The notes under the pieces were generated by a model. It saw only the letters and a list, made by a program, of their open reading frames with translations, did not search any database and was not told the DNA's origin. From contig AP028876.1 of NCBI GenBank assembly GCA_036323355.1, positions 1,984,001 through 2,048,000 of the forward strand: a stretch of 64,000 nucleotides of DNA. The letters are read 5' to 3'. Source of the DNA: Gottschalkiaceae bacterium SANA (GTDB taxonomy: Bacteria; Bacillota; Clostridia; Tissierellales; GPF-1). Both the position numbers and the translations under genes were made by a program. Positions 58,439 to 64,000 of this stretch are shown in pieces (positions within the stretch are counted from its first letter, which is position 1; each line of letters starts with the position of its first letter).

Positions 58439-61060
58439 CTATTTGTTTTTAATTGCTGCTTGCGCTGCCGCCAAACGTGCAATTGGCACACGGAATGGTG
58501 AACAAGACACATAATCCAAACCAACATTATGACAGAACTCAACTGAAGTTGGTTCTCCACCATGCTCGCCACAAATACCAACTTTCAATTTTTCACGAGT
58601 TGAGCGACCTTTTTTCGTTGCCATTTCAACCAATTGGCCAACACCAGTTTGGTCAAGGCGTGCAAACGGGTCTTGCTCGTAAATGCCTTTTGCGTAATAA
58701 TCCGCTAAGAATTTACCAGCATCATCTCGAGAGAAGCCGAATGTCATTTGAGTCAAGTCATTCGTTCCGAATGAGAAGAACTCAGCTTCTTCAGCGATTT
58801 GATCTGCAGTCAATGCCGCACGAGGGATCTCAATCATGGTACCAACCATGTATTTGAAATCAACGCCTGTTTCTGCTTTAACAGCTTCAACAGTTCGTAC
58901 AACGATCTCTTTAACGTATTTCAGTTCCTTCACTTCGCCAACAAGTGGAATCATGATCTCTGGAACTACGTTTAAGCCTTTTTCTTTGTTTACGAATGCT
59001 GCCGCTTCTGCAATGGCACGCGCTTGCATTTCAGCAATTTCTGGGTAAGAAACGGCCAAACGGCAACCACGATGACCCATCATTGGATTGAATTCGTGAA
59101 GGCTGTCTTTTGTTTCTTTCAAAGATTCAAAAGATACGCCCATTTCTTCAGCCAAAATTTTGATATCTGCATCTTCGTGAGGCAAGAATTCGTGAAGAGG
59201 CGGATCCAACAAACGAACGGTTACTGGACGACCTTCCATTGCTTCATAGATACCAATAAAGTCAGCTTTTTGGTATGGTAGCAATTCACTCAACGCTTGG
59301 CGACGAGCTTCTTCTTTTTCTGAAAGAATCATAATGCGCATTTTTGCAATTCGCTCTTCATCAAAGAACATGTGCTCAGTACGGCAAAGACCGATTCCTT
59401 CTGCTCCAAACTCAACCGCTTTCGCTGCATCGCGAGGCGTGTCTGCATTCGCTCGAACATTCATTGTACGCGCTTCGTCAGCCCATTTCATGAATTTTGC
59501 AAAGTCACCTGAAATTTCAGGATCAACAGTTTTGATATCCTCGATATAAATGTTACCAGTTGAACCATCAAGAGAAATGAAATCGCCTTCTTTGATTGTT
59601 TGTCCGGCTACTGTAAATACTTTTGCTTTTTCATCGATTTTAATATCAGCACAACCAGATACACAGCAAGTACCAATACCACGAGCAACTACGGCCGCAT
59701 GAGAAGTCATACCACCACGAACTGTCAAAATACCTTTCGCTGCATACATGCCTTCGATATCTTCTGGTGAAGTCTCTAAACGAACCAAGATAACACGTTC
59801 GCCACGTCCTGCTGCCTCTGCCGCATCTTCAGCTGTAAAGTAAACCTGACCTGCCGCCGCACCCGGAGATGCTGGAAGACCATTACCTACAATCGTGCCT
59901 GCTTTCAAAGCTGCTCCATCAAACATTGGGTGAAGCAATTGATCCAATTGATTAGGATCGACTTTCATCAATGCTTCATCTGTTGTAACCATTCCTTCTT
60001 CCACTAGATCAACTGCGATCTTCAAAGCAGCGGCTGCTGTACGCTTGCCGTTACGTGTTTGAAGGAAGTATAATTTTTTATCTTCAATTGTGAATTCCAT
60101 ATCTTGCATGTCTTTATAATGAAGCTCAAGACCCTCTGCAATTTTCATGAATTCCTTGTAAATCACTGGCATATCTTCTTCAAGTTTTCGGATTGGTTGA
60201 GGTGTACGAATACCTGCAACAACATCTTCGCCTTGAGCATTGATCAAATACTCACCATAGATTCCAGCTTCACCAGTTGCTGGGTTACGTGTAAATGCAA
60301 CACCAGTACCAGAAGTATCACCCATGTTACCAAATACCATCATTTGTACGTTTACGGCAGTTCCCCAGTTGCTGGCGATACCATTCATACGACGATAAAT
60401 CACCGCACGAGGGTTGTCCCATGAACTGAATACTGCAATAATTGATTCAAATAATTGCTCTTTTGGATCTTGAGGGAAAGCATGACCCATTTCTTCCTTG
60501 TAAAGAGCTTTAAATTCTTCAACAACTTGCTTCAAATCATCTGCAGACATTTTTGTATCATCATCAATGCCTTTAGCCTCTTTGATTTCATCCAAAACGC
60601 GCTCGAATTTGGATTTTGAAATACCCTTAACAACGTCAGAATACATTTGAATGAATCGACGGTAAGAGTCATAAGCAAATCGTGGGTTAGAAGTTGCTTT
60701 CGCAAAACCTTCAACCGCAACATCAGTCAAACCAAGATTCAATACAGTGTCCATCATGCCTGGCATTGAAACACGTGCGCCAGAACGGATAGAAAGCAAC
60801 AATGGCATTTCAGTATCGCCAAATTTTTTTCCGGATACTTTCTCCAATTTTGCTAATTGCTCTTCAATTTGCGCTTTGATTTCATCAGAAATCATTTTTC
60901 CTTGCGCGTAGTAATCATTACAAGCCTCTGTAGAAACAGTGAAACCTTGTGGAATTGGAAGACCCATAACTGTCATCTCTGATAGATTTGCGCCTTTACC
61001 TCCAAGTAGATCCTTCATTTCTTTTCGACCTTCGTCGAAAAAGTATACAAACTTTGTCAT
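58439..61060 (-). CDS. ppdK: Pyruvate, phosphate dikinase
   Basis: Interconverts pyruvate, ATP and Pi with PEP, AMP and PPi, 873 residues. Domains: ATP-grasp nucleotide-binding (1 to about 340), the swivelling phosphohistidine domain with G-G-M-T452-S-H454-A-A-V-V, and the PEP/pyruvate TIM barrel (about 530-873) with G-L-C-R-T-E-H-M-F and C-G-E-H-G-G near 826-831. H454 is the phosphate carrier; T452 matches the threonine phosphorylated by PPDK regulatory proteins, whose gene is 17 nt upstream. In fermenting anaerobes it links PEP and pyruvate in a PPi-based glycolysis. Confidence 0.98.
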   Translation of the reverse strand: MTKFVYFFDEGRKEMKDLLGGKGANLSEMTVMGLPIPQGFTVSTEACNDYYAQGKMISDEIKAQIEEQLAKLEKVSGKKFGDTEMPLLLSIRSGARVSMPGMMDTVLNLGLTDVAVEGFAKATSNPRFAYDSYRRFIQMYSDVVKGISKSKFERVLDEIKEAKGIDDDTKMSADDLKQVVEEFKALYKEEMGHAFPQDPKEQLFESIIAVFSSWDNPRAVIYRRMNGIASNWGTAVNVQMMVFGNMGDTSGTGVAFTRNPATGEAGIYGEYLINAQGEDVVAGIRTPQPIRKLEEDMPVIYKEFMKIAEGLELHYKDMQDMEFTIEDKKLYFLQTRNGKRTAAAALKIAVDLVEEGMVTTDEALMKVDPNQLDQLLHPMFDGAALKAGTIVGNGLPASPGAAAGQVYFTAEDAAEAAGRGERVILVRLETSPEDIEGMYAAKGILTVRGGMTSHAAVVARGIGTCCVSGCADIKIDEKAKVFTVAGQTIKEGDFISLDGSTGNIYIEDIKTVDPEISGDFAKFMKWADEARTMNVRANADTPRDAAKAVEFGAEGIGLCRTEHMFFDEERIAKMRIMILSEKEEARRQALSELLPYQKADFIGIYEAMEGRPVTVRLLDPPLHEFLPHEDADIKILAEEMGVSFESLKETKDSLHEFNPMMGHRGCRLAVSYPEIAEMQARAIAEAAAFVNKEKGLNVVPEIMIPLVGEVKELKYVKEIVVRTVEAVKAETGVDFKYMVGTMIEIPRAALTADQIAEEAEFFSFGTNDLTQMTFGFSRDDAGKFLADYYAKGIYEQDPFARLDQTGVGQLVEMATKKGRSTREKLKVGICGEHGGEPTSVEFCHNVGLDYVSCSPFRVPIARLAAAQAAIKNK

Positions 61061-61077
61061 TGAAAAACACCCCTTCT

Positions 61078-61887
61078 TTAATTCTTTGATATTTTTTGGA
61101 TAATATCATTAGCTGTTTCTTCTATCGCACGATTGGAAACTGGTATAATTCGACATTGTAATGAGCGCATCACTTCTTCTGCATATTCCAATTCTTCCAA
61201 GATCCGATTCGAATCAGCATAACTAACATTGCTTCCCAAGCCCAGTTCCTTCAGACGTTCGGTTCGAATCATCGCCAACTCATTGGGGTCGATGCTCAAT
61301 CCAATAATCTTTTCCGGTGGTACCTGGTATAACTCCTCTGGTATTCGTAATTCTTTCGCTAGGGGCACATTAGCCACACGCAGGTTTTGGAACGCAAGAT
61401 ACATGCTTAAAGGCGTTTTCGATGAACGGGAAACCCCAATCAACACCACATCTGCCTCTAAAATGCCACCTGGATTCTTTCCATCATCATAGCTGATGGC
61501 GAATTCCAACGCCTCAATTCGATTCATATTTTCCTGCTCAATCATCTTGCTTTCGTGAGATTCCTCCATGGGTTTTGACCCGACCACGGTTTCCAACTTT
61601 TCAGCAAAAGGCATGAGTAAATCAATCAGAACAAGGTCTTGTTCCTGACAGGATTCCACAACAAAGCGATGCAGAGCCTCGTTTAATGTCGCGAGTACAA
61701 TGACTGCACCGATTTCTTTTGAATCCATTAAGATCTTCCTTGCTCGCTTCTCGGTTCGAACATAAGAGTATCGTTTGATTCGATACTTCTTGCCCTTAAA
61801 ATGCTCAATCGCAATTTGCGAGATTTGCCGAGCAGTTTCTCCAATGGAGTCTGAAATTACATGAATATTGAGTCTCTCGTTTTGCAT
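61078..61887 (-). CDS. ppsR: Pyruvate, phosphate dikinase regulatory protein (kinase/phosphorylase)
   Basis: ADP-dependent kinase and Pi-dependent phosphorylase of the DUF299 family that switches PPDK off and on, 269 residues. It has the N-terminal H-V-I-S-D-S-I-G-E-T-A (about 8-18) and the P-loop G-V-S-R-S-S-K-T-P-L-S (about 149-159), followed by N-V-P-L. ATG 61887 has GGGAGG 7 nt upstream; 26 upstream codons in frame are not needed. The direct tandem with ppdK supports PPDK as its target instead of PEP synthase. Confidence 0.95.
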   Translation of the reverse strand: MQNERLNIHVISDSIGETARQISQIAIEHFKGKKYRIKRYSYVRTEKRARKILMDSKEIGAVIVLATLNEALHRFVVESCQEQDLVLIDLLMPFAEKLETVVGSKPMEESHESKMIEQENMNRIEALEFAISYDDGKNPGGILEADVVLIGVSRSSKTPLSMYLAFQNLRVANVPLAKELRIPEELYQVPPEKIIGLSIDPNELAMIRTERLKELGLGSNVSYADSNRILEELEYAEEVMRSLQCRIIPVSNRAIEETANDIIQKISKN

Positions 61888-61977
61888 GGAGACCTCCCAT
61901 TTCTCAAATTCTCCTTGCTGAGACGTCGCTCTAAATATTATACCCTTTTGCCCGGGCAAATTCAATTCTTTTTATAA

Positions 61978-62005
61978 GAAAAAAGCGTCTCAATTGAGAC
62001 GCTTT
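61978..62005 (-). terminator. Terminator of rnpB
   Basis: AAAGCGTCTC-AATT-GAGACGCTTT stem with TTTTTTC on the minus strand. Confidence 0.9.
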
Positions 62006-62012
62006 CTGAATC

Positions 62013-62345
62013 GCGAGTAAGTCCGTAAGCCGAATTCTGTTTCGATAATCATCTATCTTGACCAATTGTTGCCAATTGGTTCATGCGACCTACCACCGGG
62101 AAGCAGCGGGCAACTGCCTTTTCATTCCCTACTTGGTCTTGCTCCAGATGGGGTTTACATAGCCAACCAGTCACCTGATTGCTGGTGAGCTCTTACCTCA
62201 CCTTTCCATCCTTACCTATTTACATAGGCGGTATATTTCTGTTGCACTAGCCTTAGGGTCGCCCCCACCGGACGTTATCCGGCATCCTGCCCTATGGAGT
62301 TCGGACTTTCCTCATGTTTACACACGCGATTATCCGACTTACTCT
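62013..62345 (-). ncRNA. rnpB: RNase P RNA, class A
   Basis: The catalytic RNA of RNase P, which cuts 5' leaders from tRNA precursors. Minus strand shows the conserved blocks: GAGGAAAGTCCGAACTCC, GGCAGGATGCCGG, GGGGGCGACCC, AGTGCAACAGAAATATACC, GGTAAGAGCTCACC, GTAAACCCCATC, and the closing ACAGAATTCGGCTTACGG. The ends pair (GAGTAAGTC with GACTTACTC). The P-region layout fits bacterial class A, as in many Clostridia, not the Bacillus class B. Confidence 0.95.
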
Positions 62346-62356
62346 TGACCTTCTGC

Positions 62357-62385
62357 ATTCTAACACAATTATTAACAGTCTGCAA
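62357..62385 (-). promoter_or_regulatory. Promoter of rnpB
   Basis: Extended -10 TGtTAGAAT (TAGAAT at 62357-62362), 17-nt spacer, weak -35 TTGCAG (62380-62385) overlapping the end of the Nif3-family gene. Confidence 0.65.
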
Positions 62386-63487
62386 GTGAATTTGTCCAAG
62401 ATGTCTCAACCACATCATCCGCTTCTGTTCCAAAAACAGTCAGATCAACGAACCACTCTTTCAACAAGGTTCGAAAGTGATCTACTCCCGGTTTTTCCGT
62501 TTCCCTATGAGGCAGCACCAACAAGGCCAATCCAGCTTCTATCGCCATTTGCGCCTTAGAGGCTCTAATGTCACCCGTCACATATAACTCACTATGCGCA
62601 GCGGCCAGGGGAATTAGGTCCGCACCTTCTCCGCCACAACAGCTGACGGTCTTCACCAACCTATCTCGGTCCCCGTGAATCCGTACAGGACATGCAAATT
62701 TTTTTGCCACTTCATCCGCATAGTCAGCAATGGAACGTGACTCTACCAATTCTCCTACCATGCCGTACCCCGTTTCATCCAGAGAGTTTTCCATGGCCAA
62801 CAAGTCATAGGCTGCCACCTCATAAGGATGCGCTTTCAACATTGCGTCAATCACCTGATCCCGATTCAGATCCGTCACCAGAACCTCCAGCTTAATTTCT
62901 TTGAATTCAGCTAAGTGATTGACTTCTCCCAAGAATGGTCGCGCACCATGTTGCGCCCGAAAGGTTCCAATTCCTTCAGTCGAGAAGGAACAATGCGTAT
63001 AGTTCCGCAGGGTTCCCCCTCCAGCTTCCAACATGGCAAACAAAACCTCTTTTGAATAGTTCTCCGGCACAAAAGTGGAAAGCTTATATCCTTTAATCGC
63101 AGATGTACTTTGCAGAAAGCTGCAATTTTCCATGCCTAATTGCTTGGCCAGCGCACGACTAATGCCAAAGGACATTTGATCCAAGTTTGTATGAGCAGAA
63201 TAGACAAGTATTTGGTTTTCAATCAAACGGTGCGCTAATTTCCCACGAAAACTCGTAAAATCCAGACTCTGAATCGGAGAAAAAAAGAAAGGATGGTGAG
63301 TAATGATCATTTGACATTTTCTTTCAATCGCCTCGTCAATTACCCCATCGGTCACTTCCAACGCAACCATCACGCCTTCTACCGATTGATTCTTATCACC
63401 CAATTGAAGACCGGAATTATCCCAGGATTCCTGCAGACCTTCCGGGACCCGTTGATTGATTCCATCAATGATTTCACTTGCCAACAT
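62372..63487 (-). CDS. Nif3-like dinuclear metal centre protein (YqfO type)
   Basis: A 371-residue Nif3/DUF34 protein. Metal ligands: T-H-H-P-F-F-F near 63-69, H-T-N-L-D near 98-102, and the C-terminal H/E region P-H-R-E-T-E-K-P-G near 330-338. The central PII-like insertion (about 130-235) marks the Bacillus YqfO form. Family function is disputed (GTP cyclohydrolase-like or metal chaperone). It overlaps trmK by 14 nt, the conserved Firmicute trmK-yqfO pairing. Confidence 0.92.
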   Translation of the reverse strand: MLASEIIDGINQRVPEGLQESWDNSGLQLGDKNQSVEGVMVALEVTDGVIDEAIERKCQMIITHHPFFFSPIQSLDFTSFRGKLAHRLIENQILVYSAHTNLDQMSFGISRALAKQLGMENCSFLQSTSAIKGYKLSTFVPENYSKEVLFAMLEAGGGTLRNYTHCSFSTEGIGTFRAQHGARPFLGEVNHLAEFKEIKLEVLVTDLNRDQVIDAMLKAHPYEVAAYDLLAMENSLDETGYGMVGELVESRSIADYADEVAKKFACPVRIHGDRDRLVKTVSCCGGEGADLIPLAAAHSELYVTGDIRASKAQMAIEAGLALLVLPHRETEKPGVDHFRTLLKEWFVDLTVFGTEADDVVETSWTNSLADC

Positions 63488-64000
63488 TGTCCTTCACCTC
63501 CAAAAATTCATGTTTTTTCTTTTCCCAAAGCAGTATTTCATTCTTTTTTGATTCCAGACATCCGCGCAATTGAGCTTGAATGATTTCTATTCTTTCAATA
63601 CGAAAATCCAAATACTCCTGTAAAACAGGTCCCGATTTTCTTAAAATCACTGGACCTATTTCCTCATAAATCGGGTTAAAGTCATTTTCTTCACCATGAA
63701 CCACCTTTATGATTTGATAGAATTTTTTCCCCTCACGCACAAGCTCTTCATCGAGAATGCGAAAATGGTTTTCATGTAAAAATTTACGAAGAACCGGCAC
63801 CTTCACCATGGGTTGTAAAATATATGTGGGTATGGAGCGCGTTTTTTCCCAATCAGCCGATAAAATCTCACTGATCAGTTCACCGCCCATCCCCGCAATT
63901 ACAACAAGATCTACTTCACCGGGCTCGATTGGTTCGATTCCATTGCCCAATCGAAACTGCATTTTATCTAAACATGCTTCTCCCGTATTCTTTCTGGCAG
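63474..64000 (-). CDS. trmK: tRNA (adenine(22)-N(1))-methyltransferase, 5'-truncated by the window
   Basis: C-terminal part of TrmK, which methylates A22 of tRNA. The frame is open up to the window edge; the ATG at 63962 is internal, since residues before it (C-L-D-K) continue into the family motif R-L-G-N-G followed by E-V-D-L-V-V-I-A-G-M-G-G. The SAM-binding N-terminus lies outside. The C-terminal coiled-coil (about 110 residues) is present. Confidence 0.9.
   Translation of the reverse strand, partial: ARKNTGEACLDKMQFRLGNGIEPIEPGEVDLVVIAGMGGELISEILSADWEKTRSIPTYILQPMVKVPVLRKFLHENHFRILDEELVREGKKFYQIIKVVHGEENDFNPIYEEIGPVILRKSGPVLQEYLDFRIERIEIIQAQLRGCLESKKNEILLWEKKKHEFLEVKDNVGK

Noticed and set aside
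58404-58581. 65-codon N-terminal extension of the MFS transporter into ppdK
   Set aside because: It overlaps the ppdK terminator and 3' end; the ATG at 58386 has a ribosome binding site and begins at the first transmembrane helix.

Overview
The window reads as a chromosomal segment from a low-to-moderate GC anaerobic Firmicute of the class Clostridia. Supporting signs are AGGAGG-type ribosome binding sites, consensus sigma-A promoters (often with an extended -10), a T-box leader, a tetrahydrofolate riboswitch, the six-cysteine SCIFF peptide and its radical SAM maturase, HemZ, pyruvate phosphate dikinase with its regulator, SLH-domain surface proteins and ferredoxin-MinD ATPases. A class A type RNase P RNA fits Clostridia better than Bacilli. 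A genus such as Fusibacter or Acidaminobacter is only a guess. No phage, plasmid, CRISPR array or intact insertion sequence was seen; this is mostly core genome.

Layout. 0-5.6 kb (minus): a frameshifted SLH/Ig-like surface protein, a Gate-domain membrane protein, a DUF1461 membrane protein, a THF riboswitch and the folate ECF S component FolT, then standalone ribosomal protein S4. 5.6-16.7 kb: a nitroreductase-like protein, AddB-AddA recombination nuclease, a small unknown gene, cysteine desulfurase plus ThiI (4-thiouridine), and a plus-strand asparaginase. 16.7-20.4 kb: a second SLH protein, a roughly 1 kb gene-poor stretch with a gene remnant, and a YprB-like exonuclease. 20.2-27.7 kb: a complete rRNA operon on the minus strand (three tandem promoters, 16S, tRNA-Ala, 23S, 5S, then 20 tRNAs, closed by three tandem near-identical terminators).

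27.7-46 kb (all minus): a conserved clostridial information-processing run. In transcription order it is ruvA-ruvB-queA-tgt-yajC, scfA-scfB-gamma carbonic anhydrase, secD-secF, recJ-apt-relA-dtd-MBL hydrolase-hemZ, then aspS behind an Asp T-box. 46-54 kb: a VOC protein, YebC, YigZ, then a plus-strand cell-wall operon (class A PBP, alanine-racemase-like enzyme, FemX-like aminoacyltransferase). 54-57 kb (minus): a four-gene cluster of a DUF134-NifX fusion, a NifX-like protein and two MinD-type ATPases carrying 4Fe-4S ferredoxin domains. 57-64 kb (minus): an MFS transporter, ppdK and its regulatory kinase/phosphatase, RNase P RNA, a Nif3-family protein and the 3' part of trmK running off the window.

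Recurring themes. Both riboregulators (THF riboswitch and T-box) begin inside the 3' end of the upstream coding sequence. Convergent genes often share compact bidirectional terminators, in one case with both stop codons inside the hairpin loop. The 46-aa SCIFF peptide gene is too short for ordinary ORF cut-offs and was found by reading the gap next to its maturase. The least understood cluster is the DUF134/NifX/ferredoxin-MinD group at 54-57 kb, which looks like an anaerobe-specific metal-cofactor or redox module with its own promoter and candidate operator.
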